NCBI RefSeq assembly: GCF_963675985.1
Contig: NZ_OY780957.1
Coordinates: 310,001-374,000, forward strand
Origin: an uncultured Roseibium sp.
GTDB taxonomy: Bacteria > Pseudomonadota > Alphaproteobacteria > Rhizobiales > Stappiaceae
Reading direction: 5' to 3'
Length of the DNA: 64,000 nt
In this document: positions 17,809-26,923 of the stretch, one piece after another
Layout of the letters: each line of letters begins with the position of its first letter
Position numbering within the stretch: the stretch's first letter is position 1
Program-made: the position numbers and the translations under genes
The notes under the pieces: model-generated
Database searches by the model: none
What the model saw: only the letters and a program-made list of their open reading frames with translations
What the model was told of the DNA's origin: nothing

Positions 17809-19743
17809 TCAATTCCTCGGCAACAGGAACCCGTCGAACAGGGCGGCAAGGTCCTGGTAGCCGTCGAGCGGCAGGACGTGGGAGATGTACTGGTCCGGAC
17901 GGACGACGACGATACAGCCCTTGTCCCGGTCGATGCCGCGCATGTCGAAAATGTCGTTGCCGCTCTTTACGTCGGCGCAGAACATCTTCTCGCGGTCGGT
18001 CAGCTGGTACTTGCCCTTCTTCGGCAGGAGCATTGACGGCATGGCTTCCAGTTCCAGATCGCGGAAGTACTGCTGGAACACGGCGCGGACATCGATCGCG
18101 CTGTCGGGGTCGGCTCCCTTGGCGGTGTATTTGACCACCGGCGAGTCCGGGGACTGTTCCAGGAAGTCGCACAAAGCGCGGATTTTCGAAGACGCACCGG
18201 TCGGATCTTCCTTGTTGCCGAAGGCGAAGATGCGCCAGCGGCCGTCGGCCTCCACCGTATGGCCCAGGTGCATCGGCTTGGCATCGCCGAGCCGGATTAC
18301 CGGGGCGGAATGGAACCGCGAGCCGATCGTGAACCCTGTGGCCAGGTCCTGGTGCGTGGATTCACCCGTCAGCACAGACGGTGTGTAGACGGTCGCGACG
18401 CCAGCCGTATAGCGGCCGATCTGCTGGAAATGCTTCCGCACTTCCTCCGGCTCGATCCCGTCCGGGTTTTCCGCGGACTTGATCGGCGTGCTCAGCACCC
18501 TTGCCCAGGCGCTGTCGAAGTCGATCAGGTCCTGTGCGATCGCCTTGCGCTCGGCCGAGTAGGTGTGCAGCAATTCGGGTCCGGAGCGACCCTGAAGCAC
18601 ATAGGCGAGTTTCCAGCCGAGATTGAACGTATCCTGCATGGAGACGTTCATGCCCTGGCCCATCTTCGGGCTGTGTGTGTGGCAGGCGTCGCCGGCGATG
18701 AACACATGCGGCAGGCGGTTGGCGACATCCTCAGCCGGTACGTCGTCGAACTTGTCGCAGATGCGGTGACCGATTTCATAGACCGACCACCAGGCGGCCT
18801 CCTTCACGTCGAGCGTATAAGGGCTCATGATCCGGTTGGCGGCATCGATAAGATAGTCGAGGGTGATGTTCTTGTTCGCGACGCGTTCATCCTCGGCGAG
18901 CTTGTCGAGCTCCACATAGACGCGGAACAGGTAACCGCCCTCGCGCGGAATGATCAGGAGGCTGCCCTCATCGGCCGATTGGACCACCGACTTCATGCGA
19001 ATGTCCGGATAGTCGGTCTCGGCGAGAATATCCATCACGCCCCAGGCCTGGTGGGCCGCTTCGCCCTTGAGCGAGCGCCCCATCGCGGTCCGAACGGCGC
19101 TGCGCGCGCCATCGCAGCCGACCACGTATTTGGCTTTCACCGTTTCGATCTCGCCCTTATGGGCCTCATCCACCCGTTCCAGGGTCACGGTAACCGGATA
19201 GGCATCGTTGGAGCCGCCATTAACGACCTTCACATCCGTCACCTTGCGCGAATAGTTCGGCACCAGGCGGTTCGGCGAATTGAGCATCACGTCCAGATAA
19301 TTGTCATGAACCCGTGCCTGGTTCAGCACCACATGCGGGAATTCCGACAATCCGTCTTCGACATCCTGAATGCGGTCCCCGCGGGTGACCTTCGTGCGGT
19401 CCGCCTCGTCCGGCTTCCAGAAGGTGACCTCGGAAATCCAGCAGGCTTCCTTGGCGACCTTTTCGGCAAAATTGAAAGCCTGGAACATTTCCATCGTCCG
19501 GCACCCGATCCCGTCCGCCTGGCCATGGGTCAGCGGACCTGCTTTCGGCTCCACGATCCGGGTCTTGATATCCGGAAACTTGGAGAGCTGGGCGGCGAGC
19601 GCCAGACCGGCCGGTCCGCAGCCGGCGATCAGCACATCGACTTCGTCCGGAAGCGTGTCCGTGTTCGCCAGGTAGGCCGCATCTTCGGTCTGCTTCAAGA
19701 CTTCCGGATCGCCGGTGGTGAAACCGTTGAGGTGAAATTGCAT
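17809..19743 (-). CDS. mobA: 3-hydroxybenzoate 4-monooxygenase (MobA-like flavoprotein)
   Basis: A 644-residue FAD-dependent aromatic hydroxylase expected to convert 3-hydroxybenzoate and NADPH/O2 to protocatechuate. It has the FAD motif GCGPAG at 41-46, the DGARSAVR motif, the second FAD motif GDACHTHSPKMGQGMN, and the C-terminal thioredoxin-like domain typical of phenol hydroxylases. The N-terminus MQFHLNGF, the length and the GQADGIGCRTMEMFQAF segment resemble Comamonas MobA as I remember it. The start is the ATG at 19743 after GGAGGAAA. A MarR gene is divergent, as for mobA/mobR. Other phenol 2-monooxygenase-type substrates remain possible. Confidence 0.75.
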   Translation of the reverse strand: MQFHLNGFTTGDPEVLKQTEDAAYLANTDTLPDEVDVLIAGCGPAGLALAAQLSKFPDIKTRIVEPKAGPLTHGQADGIGCRTMEMFQAFNFAEKVAKEACWISEVTFWKPDEADRTKVTRGDRIQDVEDGLSEFPHVVLNQARVHDNYLDVMLNSPNRLVPNYSRKVTDVKVVNGGSNDAYPVTVTLERVDEAHKGEIETVKAKYVVGCDGARSAVRTAMGRSLKGEAAHQAWGVMDILAETDYPDIRMKSVVQSADEGSLLIIPREGGYLFRVYVELDKLAEDERVANKNITLDYLIDAANRIMSPYTLDVKEAAWWSVYEIGHRICDKFDDVPAEDVANRLPHVFIAGDACHTHSPKMGQGMNVSMQDTFNLGWKLAYVLQGRSGPELLHTYSAERKAIAQDLIDFDSAWARVLSTPIKSAENPDGIEPEEVRKHFQQIGRYTAGVATVYTPSVLTGESTHQDLATGFTIGSRFHSAPVIRLGDAKPMHLGHTVEADGRWRIFAFGNKEDPTGASSKIRALCDFLEQSPDSPVVKYTAKGADPDSAIDVRAVFQQYFRDLELEAMPSMLLPKKGKYQLTDREKMFCADVKSGNDIFDMRGIDRDKGCIVVVRPDQYISHVLPLDGYQDLAALFDGFLLPRN

Positions 19744-19855
19744 GGGCGTTTCCTCCAAATTTCTCGGGCGCAGCAGCGACCGTCCGTTGCCGTGCTTGAC
19801 TTTGTTTCAGCCTTGCTCAAACAAAACCTTTCCTGCGGATTATTTAATCCGTATA

Positions 19856-19903
19856 CTGATGATCAGCATGCTTACTATTATCGGCTTGTCAATTCGTCAA
19901 GCC
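19856..19903. promoter_or_regulatory. Candidate MarR operators between mobA and its regulator
   Basis: The divergent 177-base gap holds two dyads: CTGATGATCAG at 19856-19866 and GGCTTG-N9-CAAGCC at 19883-19903. Short palindromes in a shared promoter are what MarR regulators bind. A TTGACG/TTGACA element on the minus strand lies inside the second dyad and could be the mobA -35 region. Only the symmetry is seen; binding is inferred. Confidence 0.4.
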
Positions 19904-19920
19904 GCTTTTTGGAGACAGCC

Positions 19921-20382
19921 GTGCAACAGATCGAGGAAATGCCGGGACATCTGATCCGCCGGCTGCAACAGATTTCGGTGGCGATCTTTCATGCGGAAGT
20001 CGGCGCGGCCGGGTTCGATCTGACCTCCGTCCAGTATGCGGCCCTGTCCAAGGTCAATACCCATCCCGGCATCGACCAGGCGACGCTTGCCGGCCTGATC
20101 GCCTACGACCGCACCACCATCACCGGCGTGGTCGACCGGCTGGTGCAGAAGGGCTTTCTCTCCCGCGAGGTCAGCGAGACCGACCGCCGCGCCCGCGTGC
20201 TCCATATTACCGACGCGGGATTAGCCGCCCTTCAGAAGATCCAGCCGGCCGTTCTGGAAACCCAGAAGATCATGCTGAGCGGCCTGAGCGAACCCGAGCA
20301 GGAGGAATTCATGCGTCTCCTTGAGAAGGCGACCTCCGCCCTCAACGACCTCAGCCGCGCGCCCCTGAAAGCGGCGAAATAA
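19921..20382 (+). CDS. MarR-family regulator (MobR-like)
   Basis: A 153-residue winged helix-turn-helix regulator. The recognition region is IDQATLAGLIAYDRTTITGVVDRLVQKGFL, and the wing is EVSETDRRARVLHITDAG. The start GTG 19921 has TTGGAG upstream; an ATG six codons later is an alternative. It is transcribed away from the mobA-like hydroxylase. In Comamonas, MobR is a MarR protein that represses mobA and is released by 3-hydroxybenzoate, so the same role is likely here. Confidence 0.85.
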   Translation: MQQIEEMPGHLIRRLQQISVAIFHAEVGAAGFDLTSVQYAALSKVNTHPGIDQATLAGLIAYDRTTITGVVDRLVQKGFLSREVSETDRRARVLHITDAGLAALQKIQPAVLETQKIMLSGLSEPEQEEFMRLLEKATSALNDLSRAPLKAAK

Positions 20383-20854
20383 GACCACGATAAATAAGAT
20401 ACGGCCTCACAATTCGGACGGATCGGCCCACGGTCGCACATTCCGCCTATCGGCGCCGTAGCGTCCCTGCAAAGGATCCTGGATCACAGTTGCTGTCCGC
20501 CACCGGCGGAGACGGGCGAAGTCGTGAAAAAAGTTGGAGAGCAAACTAATTAGGTGACTGCGCCAAAATCATATGCCATATAGTTTGAAATCAAACCATA
20601 ATCGACAGGACCTCAGGCAAGTGGGGTTTTCAGGCACATGACTGGATCGCGACCGCTGACGACGTCGTCTGAGACGCTCCCGATAAAGGTCCGTCCGAGC
20701 AAATCGGACCGAACGCCGCCGAGTTTCATGACCAGATCATTCCGCCCGACCCCATGGCAACCCGGATGATATTCCAGACCCATCCTCTATCGTTCTTCCG
20801 GCCGGAACAGCTTACAACCGACGCAATACCGATGGTCGATGGAGGAATGAGCCC
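20383..20854. other. 472-base intergenic region with one candidate operator
   Basis: I see no gene here. Near its middle the region becomes AT-rich (about 20545-20605) and contains a perfect dyad GTTTGA-AA-TCAAAC at 20583-20596 beside CATATGCCATATAG. This is a plausible promoter and operator for the MarR gene and the aldehyde dehydrogenase that follow. The rest shows no recognisable structure. Confidence 0.4.
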
Positions 20855-21334
20855 ATGAACGAGACAAAGGAACCCACCGACGCAGCTCAGTCGGAACGCG
20901 ACGGAAAAATCCGTCTGGGCCCACTGGAAAACTTCATCGGGTTCAACCTGCGCCTGGCGCAGGACGCATCGTTCCAAACCTATGCCCAGCGTGTCGGCAA
21001 GCCGCATCTGGGGCCGGGCCGTTTCGCCGCCATGATGCTGATTCACGAAAATCCCGGCATCACCCAGATGGAACTGAGCCGGGCGATCGCGCGCGACAAG
21101 TCGTCGGTGACCCCCCTGGTCCAGACCCTGCTGCGCGAAGGCCTGATTACCCGCACGCCGTCGAAGACCGACCGGCGCCGGGCGCACCTGCGGCTCACGC
21201 AAGCGGGCGAAGAGGTGCTTGGTTCGCTCCTGGCCCACGCCGAGGAACATGATCGGAAGCTTGATGCCATCGTCGGCGACCGCAAGGCCGAGCTTCTCGA
21301 TCTGCTCAGGAAAATCATCAAAAACCTGACCTGA
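20855..21334 (+). CDS. MarR-family transcriptional regulator
   Basis: A 159-residue MarR protein. Helix-turn-helix: GITQMELSRAIARDKSSVTPLVQTLLREGLI; wing: KTDRRRAHLRLTQAGEE. GGAGGA precedes the ATG. It is 53 bases upstream of an aromatic-type aldehyde dehydrogenase in the same direction and probably controls it. It is not closely similar to the MarR at 19921, so the pair is not a simple tandem duplication. Confidence 0.85.
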   Translation: MNETKEPTDAAQSERDGKIRLGPLENFIGFNLRLAQDASFQTYAQRVGKPHLGPGRFAAMMLIHENPGITQMELSRAIARDKSSVTPLVQTLLREGLITRTPSKTDRRRAHLRLTQAGEEVLGSLLAHAEEHDRKLDAIVGDRKAELLDLLRKIIKNLT

Positions 21335-21387
21335 GGCGTGTTCCAAGCACGCCACCGGGCAACAACAAAACCACCAAGGAGGTTTTC

Positions 21388-22833
21388 ATGAAAATCGACA
21401 TGCTCATCAACGGAGAGCCGGTTGGCGCAACCGGCGGAGCGACCTTCACCCGGAACGATCCGGTGACCGGCGCACCCGCCACCACCGCTCCGGCAGCCAC
21501 CGTCGCCGATGCCATCGCCGCGGTCGACGCGGCTGCGGCTGCCTTCCCGGCCTGGTCCAAAATCGGCCCGAACGAGCGTCGCACCCTGCTCCTGAAAGCC
21601 TCCGAAGTGCTGGCTGCAAAAAAGGACGAGTTCATGCGGCTCGTCGTGGAGGAAACCGGGTCGACCGCGATCTGGGGCGGGTTCAATGTCATGCTCGCCA
21701 GCCAGATGCTGCGCGAGGCGGCATCCATGACGACCCAGGTCAGCGGTGAGGTTATCCCGTCCGACAAGCCCGGCTCGCTCGCCATGGGCATCCGCCAGCC
21801 GGCCGGTGTCGTTCTCGGCATGGCACCGTGGAACGCACCTGTCATTCTCGGCACCCGGGCGATCGCCATGCCGCTTGCCTGCGGCAACACCGTCGTTCTG
21901 AAGGCCTCCGAGCTCTGCCCGGGCCTCCACCGCCTGATCGGCGAGTGCATGAACGAGGCCGGCCTGCCCAAGGGCGTGGTCAATGTCGTCACCAATGCCC
22001 CGGAAGACGCGCCGCAGATCGTGGAAGCGCTCATCGCCCATCCGGCCGTCAAGCGCGTCAACTTCACCGGCTCCACCCGCGTCGGCAGGATCATCGGCGA
22101 ATTGGCAGGACGTCACCTGAAGCCGGCCCTACTGGAACTGGGCGGCAAGAACCCGATGCTGGTCCTGGACGATGCGGACATCGACGCCGCAGTCAATGCC
22201 GCCGCCTTCGGCTGCTACATGAACCAGGGCCAGATCTGCATGTCCACCGAGCGGATCATCGTCGATGAGAAGGTCGCCGACGAATTCGTTCAGAAGCTGG
22301 CCGCCAAGGCCTCCGGTCTGCCGGCCGGCAACCCGCGCGAACATGTGGTGCTGGGCTCCCTGATTGACCTGGCGCCGGCCGAACGCATGGACGCCTTCCT
22401 GGAAGACGCCAAGGCCAAGGGCGCCAAGGTTCTGGCCGGCGGCGGCCGTGACGGCACCATCGTTCAGGCGACCGTCGTCGACAATGTCTCCAGCGACATG
22501 CGCATCTACAACGAAGAATCCTTCGGTCCGGTCAAGCCGATCATCCGCGTGAAGTCGACCGAGGAAGCCATCGCCGTTGCCAACGACACCGAATACGGCC
22601 TGTCGGCCGCGGTCTTCGGCAAGGACATCATGCGCGCGATGGAGGTCGCCAAGCAGATCCATTCCGGCATCTGCCACATCAACGGCCCGACGGTGGCCGA
22701 CGAGGCCCAGATGCCGTTCGGCGGTGTCGGCGCGTCCGGCTACGGCCGGTTCGGCGGCAAGGCCGCGATCGACCAGTTTACCGACCTGCGCTGGATCACC
22801 ATCGAGGATCCGCATCAGCACTACCCGTTCTGA
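21388..22833 (+). CDS. NAD(P)-dependent aromatic aldehyde dehydrogenase
   Basis: A 481-residue aldehyde dehydrogenase. The catalytic Cys lies in MNQGQICMSTER and the general base Glu in LELGGKNPM. The QGQICMSTER variant and PWNAPVILG motif are those of the benzaldehyde, salicylaldehyde and vanillin dehydrogenase group. A strong ribosome site AAGGAGG precedes the ATG. Near a 3-hydroxybenzoate hydroxylase, a role in oxidising hydroxybenzaldehydes to hydroxybenzoates is a reasonable guess; the substrate cannot be read from the sequence. A terminator follows. Confidence 0.88.
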   Translation: MKIDMLINGEPVGATGGATFTRNDPVTGAPATTAPAATVADAIAAVDAAAAAFPAWSKIGPNERRTLLLKASEVLAAKKDEFMRLVVEETGSTAIWGGFNVMLASQMLREAASMTTQVSGEVIPSDKPGSLAMGIRQPAGVVLGMAPWNAPVILGTRAIAMPLACGNTVVLKASELCPGLHRLIGECMNEAGLPKGVVNVVTNAPEDAPQIVEALIAHPAVKRVNFTGSTRVGRIIGELAGRHLKPALLELGGKNPMLVLDDADIDAAVNAAAFGCYMNQGQICMSTERIIVDEKVADEFVQKLAAKASGLPAGNPREHVVLGSLIDLAPAERMDAFLEDAKAKGAKVLAGGGRDGTIVQATVVDNVSSDMRIYNEESFGPVKPIIRVKSTEEAIAVANDTEYGLSAAVFGKDIMRAMEVAKQIHSGICHINGPTVADEAQMPFGGVGASGYGRFGGKAAIDQFTDLRWITIEDPHQHYPF

Positions 22834-22855
22834 TCGAGGCCAAAAAGAATGAGCT

Positions 22856-22895
22856 GCGGGCCGGTGCCTAACCGGGCACCGGCCCGCTTCCTTTT
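22856..22895 (+). terminator. Rho-independent terminator after the aldehyde dehydrogenase
   Basis: A perfect 13-bp stem (GCGGGCCGGTGCC with GGCACCGGCCCGC) and a 6-base loop are followed by TTCCTTTT. It lies 22 bases after the stop codon and closes the MarR-aldehyde dehydrogenase unit. Confidence 0.85.
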
Positions 22896-22960
22896 GACAA
22901 TCGGCCGTTTTCACAACCGCCCGGATTGACCGGACGATCCATTCAGGTTGATCTTGCGGC

Positions 22961-23875
22961 ATGAAAATGCCCAACCGAGTCCGTCTGCGTCACATCCGCT
23001 GCTTCCTGAGCGTGGCCGAACACGGCTCTGTGACCAAGGCCGCCGCCGCACTCAACACGGTGCAGCCGGCCTTGTCGCGCACCTTGCGCGAGTTGGAGGC
23101 CGAGCTGGGCCAGCCCCTGTTCGAACGCACCGCCAAGGGTCTGGTCCCGACCCAGGCCGGAGAAACCCTGCGCCGCCACGCGCTCACCGGCATGTCCCAG
23201 ATCGAGCGAGGCATTCAGCTGGCGAGCGGTTACGAGCAACAGCACACGGTTTCCGTCGGGATGCTGCCGAACGTGGCGCGAACCCTCGTCCCCAAGGCCG
23301 TTTCCAGGTTCAAGGAAATCGCGCCGGGTATCGATGTCCGGCTCTACTGGGCAAATGTTGCGGAGATCGTCGACCGGCTGCGCCAGGGTGATATCGATTG
23401 CATGGTCGGCCGCCTGCCCTCGCTGGAACACATGGCCGGCGTCAGTTTTGAACACCTCTACTCCGAAGCACTGGTCTTCGTCGCCCGAAGAGGACATCCG
23501 CTTGCCGAGATCCCCAATCTGACCCTGGATGATATCGACCGGGAACTGGTGATCGTGCCCCAACCGAACACCATCATTCGACGGGAACTCAGCAAGTTCA
23601 CGATCGGCAGGGGCATGGCCGAATTCTCCAACAAGATCGAGACGGTGTCGTTCGAATTCACCAGAGCCTTTCTCGCGGCTCAGGATGCGGTCGCCTGCAT
23701 GCCGCTGGGGGCAATCCGACAGGAGCTTGCCAATGGCCAGTTCGTCGTCCTCGACATTCACGGTGAGGAACTGATCGGGTCCGTCGGCTTGTCCTTCATG
23801 ACCGGGCGCGACCTTTCTCCGGCAGCCGCACAACTGGTGGATATCCTGCGCGAGGAAGCCCGCGCCTATGCCTGA
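22961..23875 (+). CDS. LysR-family regulator of the PcaQ/GbpR group
   Basis: A 304-residue LysR protein. N-terminal helix-turn-helix: RHIRCFLSVAEHGSVTKAAAALNTVQPALSRTLRELE. The effector domain has the PcaQ/GbpR-type segments VGRLPSLEHMAGVSFEHLYSE and FVARRGHPLAE. In Rhizobium and Agrobacterium, PcaQ activates protocatechuate genes. Here it precedes a sulfatase/TRAP operon in the same direction, and a PcaQ-like palindrome lies just after its stop. The ATG has only a weak ribosome site. Confidence 0.88.
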   Translation: MKMPNRVRLRHIRCFLSVAEHGSVTKAAAALNTVQPALSRTLRELEAELGQPLFERTAKGLVPTQAGETLRRHALTGMSQIERGIQLASGYEQQHTVSVGMLPNVARTLVPKAVSRFKEIAPGIDVRLYWANVAEIVDRLRQGDIDCMVGRLPSLEHMAGVSFEHLYSEALVFVARRGHPLAEIPNLTLDDIDRELVIVPQPNTIIRRELSKFTIGRGMAEFSNKIETVSFEFTRAFLAAQDAVACMPLGAIRQELANGQFVVLDIHGEELIGSVGLSFMTGRDLSPAAAQLVDILREEARAYA

Positions 23876-23889
23876 GCACGATTCAAGGC

Positions 23890-23905
23890 ATAACATTTTT
23901 GTTAT
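23890..23905. promoter_or_regulatory. PcaQ-like LysR operator upstream of the sulfatase operon
   Basis: The perfect dyad ATAACA-TTTT-TGTTAT has the same architecture as the PcaQ box I remember from Sinorhizobium (ATAACC-N4-GGTTAA). Its right half overlaps the -35 of a candidate promoter, the position expected of an activator site. The adjacent LysR gene product is PcaQ-like. Confidence 0.6.
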
Positions 23906-23928
23906 ATTACGGACGAGAACTCTATTAT
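23899..23928 (+). promoter_or_regulatory. Candidate sigma-70 promoter for the sulfatase-TRAP operon
   Basis: TTGTTA (23899-23904) and TATTAT (23923-23928) are 18 bases apart. Transcription from here would give an untranslated leader of about 170 bases before the sulfatase ATG at 24109. The -35 overlaps the LysR dyad. Confidence 0.45.
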
Positions 23929-24108
23929 CATAAGCAGGAATCAGCGGTTAGGTTGATCGCAAAGGCTCACAGCAGCCTGTGGGAGGACAAGCGGTATAAC
24001 AGGCCCATCCGGCACGCATGTGTCTGGATTGTTTTGGTCCGGCTGGTTTTCTTCCCTTTTCATACTGTGGCATGGCCGCCGGTGCATGCCTTGATACCAG
24101 GAGGGGTC

Positions 24109-25797
24109 ATGCGGAAGACCAAGAACATTTTGTTCATCATGTTCGACCAGCTGCGCTGGGATTATCTGAGTTGTTATGGTCATCCGCATCTGAAAACGCC
24201 GAATATCGACCGGCTGGCGCAAAAAGGCGTGCGGTTCGACCGAGCCTATGTTCAGTCGCCGCTGTGTGGTCCCTCGCGCATGTCCACCTATACCGGCCGC
24301 TACGTGCACAGCCATGGCGCGTCCTGGAACATGGTGCCGTTGAAAGTCGGCGAGCGGACCATGGGCGACTATCTGCGCGACAACGGCATGGGCTGCTGGC
24401 TGGTCGGCAAGACCCATATGGCTGCGGATGCGGAAGGCATGCGCCGTCTCGGCCTGGAACCCGACAGCGCTATCGGCGCCCGCGTCGCCGAATGCGGCTT
24501 CGACATCTACGAGCGGGACGACGGTATGCGCCCCGAGGGCCCGGACGGCCTCTACGATCCCGGCGGTGCACTCAAATACAACGAGTATCTCCGCTCGAAA
24601 GGCTATGACAGCGACAATCCCTGGCACGACTATGCCAATTCCGGGATTGATGACGACGGCAACGTCCTGTCGGGATGGTTCTTGAAGAATTCCGACGAAC
24701 CGGCCAACATTGCAGAACAGGACAGCGAGACGCCCTATCTGACCCGGCGCGCCATGGAATTCATCGAATCCCGGGACGATCAGCCGTGGTGCTGCCACCT
24801 GTCCTATATCAAGCCGCACTGGCCCTATATCGTGCCGGCGCCCTACCACGACATGTACGGCCCGGAAGATTTCCTTCCCGCTGTGCGGAGCCAGGAAGAA
24901 TTCGACAACGCCCATCCGGTCTTCAAGGGCTTCATGATGGCCCCGGTCGGCCGGGCGTTCGCGCGCGACGACATTCGAGACAAGGTGCTCAAGGCCTATA
25001 TGGGCCTGATCAAGCAATGCGACGATCAGATGGGCGTGCTTTTCGACTGGCTGGAAAAGACCGGTCGGATGGACGACACGATGATTGTTGTGACCTCCGA
25101 TCACGGCGATTTCCTCGGCGATCACTGGCTCGGCGAGAAGACCTTCTTCCAGGACGCCTCCACGAAGGTGCCGATGATCATTTACGATCCGTCTGCCGAG
25201 GCGGATGCCACCCGCGGCACGGTGTGCGACGACCTTATCGAATGCATCGACTTGCTGCCCACCTTTCTGGAGGCCGCGGGCGGCGATGTCGCCGCCGTCG
25301 ACCACATCCTGGAAGGCAAGTCCCTGATGCCAATCCTGCACGGCACGCAGGAAGGGCCGCTCCGGGATCACGTCATCTGCGAATACGACTATTCCGCAAG
25401 CCCGCTCGCCGGAAGGCTCGGCCTCGACCCCGCGGAGGCGCGCATGTTCATGATCGCGAATGAGAACTGGAAACTGATCCATTTTGACGGTGGCTTCCGG
25501 CCGATGCTGTTCGATCTGAAGAACGACCCCGGTGAATTGGTCGACCTTGGAGAAAGCGAACAGCTGCAGCCGGTCATCGACGAGCTTTACGAAAAGCTGT
25601 TTGCCTGGGCACGGCGACCGTCCCAGCGTACCACCATGTCCAAAAGCCAGTTCATCGGCGCGCGGGACAAGGGCTCCGCCAAGGGTGTCCTCATCGGCAT
25701 CGTCGATGAAGGGGATGTACCGCCGCCCATATCGGCTAATTACGTGGGACGGAAAGCGGAAAACCGCAGGGAGCGGCACGAACAAGCCGGCGAATAA
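24109..25797 (+). CDS. Cytoplasmic sulfatase/phosphonate monoester hydrolase-family enzyme
   Basis: A 562-residue alkaline phosphatase-superfamily hydrolase. The formylglycine motif is C53-G-P-S-R (CxPxR). Metal-site features are FDQLRWDY near the N-terminus and VVTSDHGDFLGDH in the C-terminal half. There is no signal peptide, so it works in the cytoplasm on an imported ester. The ATG 24109 follows CCAGGAGGGG; the frame is open further upstream but without a credible start. It resembles bacterial phosphonate monoester hydrolases and arylsulfatases more than choline sulfatase; the substrate is unknown. The following TRAP genes probably import the substrate. Confidence 0.85.
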   Translation: MRKTKNILFIMFDQLRWDYLSCYGHPHLKTPNIDRLAQKGVRFDRAYVQSPLCGPSRMSTYTGRYVHSHGASWNMVPLKVGERTMGDYLRDNGMGCWLVGKTHMAADAEGMRRLGLEPDSAIGARVAECGFDIYERDDGMRPEGPDGLYDPGGALKYNEYLRSKGYDSDNPWHDYANSGIDDDGNVLSGWFLKNSDEPANIAEQDSETPYLTRRAMEFIESRDDQPWCCHLSYIKPHWPYIVPAPYHDMYGPEDFLPAVRSQEEFDNAHPVFKGFMMAPVGRAFARDDIRDKVLKAYMGLIKQCDDQMGVLFDWLEKTGRMDDTMIVVTSDHGDFLGDHWLGEKTFFQDASTKVPMIIYDPSAEADATRGTVCDDLIECIDLLPTFLEAAGGDVAAVDHILEGKSLMPILHGTQEGPLRDHVICEYDYSASPLAGRLGLDPAEARMFMIANENWKLIHFDGGFRPMLFDLKNDPGELVDLGESEQLQPVIDELYEKLFAWARRPSQRTTMSKSQFIGARDKGSAKGVLIGIVDEGDVPPPISANYVGRKAENRRERHEQAGE

Positions 25798-25847
25798 ACG
25801 CCGGCATCAGCCAAAAAACAAGTAAAGTTCATCATTGGGAGGAAAAC

Positions 25848-26909
25848 ATGATGACATTGACGAGACGGACATTCGCAGCGCTGTCCTGCGCCGCCATGAT
25901 TGCGCTCGGTTCCGGATCGGCCTTCGCCCAGGCCAACCTGACCGCCGAAACCTCGAGCCCGGGGAACTCCCCGCATCTTTCGATCCTGCACCTGGCCGAC
26001 GTACTCGGCCGTGATGGCATCGCCAGCCTGCAGGTCCAGGAAGGCCAGACGCTTACCAACTCGGTCCAGAACGTGGCCGAGGGCAAGACCGATATCGCGG
26101 CCATGCCGCTCGTGCTGCATTTCCTTCTGGAAAAGGGCCGTGGCCCCTACTCCAAGCAGGGCGAAAATGGCGCCAAGTTCGCCGCCAATCTTCGCGCACT
26201 CTATCCCTATAACGCCGGTGCCTACGGCCTGTTTGCCCATACCAGCACGAATATCGACAAATGGTCCGACCTGAAGAACAAGACAGTGTTCAACGGTCCG
26301 CCGCGCGGCGCAGCGCTCGTCAACGCCCGCCAGGCGATCCAGATGGCCGCCGGTTACAAGGACGGCGAGGACTACAAGGGAATGCAGGCCAACTGGGGAC
26401 AGCTTGCCAACATCCTGGTTGACGGATCGGCAGATGCCTTCGTCGTACCACTGACCTTCCCGTCGGAACGCGTCACCGTTGCCCTGTCCGCCGGCAATGT
26501 GAACATCGTGTCCACGCCAAAGGAGATTTTCGAAGGCGAAGCCTTCCAGAGATTGCTCAAGGCGCCCGGAAACGTGCCGATCGTCGTGAAGTGGGAGGAC
26601 ATGGGCTACGGCGACGATCAGGGCGTGACCCTGATTTCCGAGGACGGCACCTTCCGCGGTATGGGAACCGCGTTCGCCGACGTCGTCAACAAGGACATGA
26701 GCAACGAGATGGCCAAGGCGATCACCGCTTCGTACATCAAGTCGATGGAAGAACTGAAGGCCAAGGCACCCTACGCGAAGAACATCAATGTCGGTGTCCT
26801 CGATGCAAGAAACTCCGGTTTCTGCGGCGCCCTGTCGCTGAAGTACCATCCCGGCGCCGTCGAGGCCTGGGAAGAGGCCGGGTACACAATTCCCGACTGC
26901 GCGAAATAA
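25848..26909 (+). CDS. TAXI-family TRAP transporter solute-binding protein
   Basis: A 353-residue periplasmic binding protein. The signal peptide runs to the AFA-Q cleavage site near residue 28. The mature region TAETSSPGNSPHL, the NVAEGKTDIAAMPL block and KNKTVFNGPPRG identify the TAXI (TRAP-associated extracytoplasmic immunogenic) family. It captures organic anions for the fused permease encoded next. A ribosome site TTGGGAGGAAAAC precedes the ATG. Confidence 0.9.
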   Translation: MMTLTRRTFAALSCAAMIALGSGSAFAQANLTAETSSPGNSPHLSILHLADVLGRDGIASLQVQEGQTLTNSVQNVAEGKTDIAAMPLVLHFLLEKGRGPYSKQGENGAKFAANLRALYPYNAGAYGLFAHTSTNIDKWSDLKNKTVFNGPPRGAALVNARQAIQMAAGYKDGEDYKGMQANWGQLANILVDGSADAFVVPLTFPSERVTVALSAGNVNIVSTPKEIFEGEAFQRLLKAPGNVPIVVKWEDMGYGDDQGVTLISEDGTFRGMGTAFADVVNKDMSNEMAKAITASYIKSMEELKAKAPYAKNINVGVLDARNSGFCGALSLKYHPGAVEAWEEAGYTIPDCAK

Positions 26910-26923
26910 CGACGACCATCGAC

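Noticed and set aside
18259..19920. Plus-strand open frame running into the MarR gene opposite the monooxygenase
   Set aside because: The region opposite mobA encodes no recognisable domain; only the part from GTG 19921 has a ribosome site and a MarR fold.
24109..25797. Choline sulfatase (BetC)
   Set aside because: No bet genes adjoin it and the sequence around the CGPSR motif and C-terminus looks more like phosphonate monoester hydrolases or arylsulfatases; no specific substrate can be assigned.
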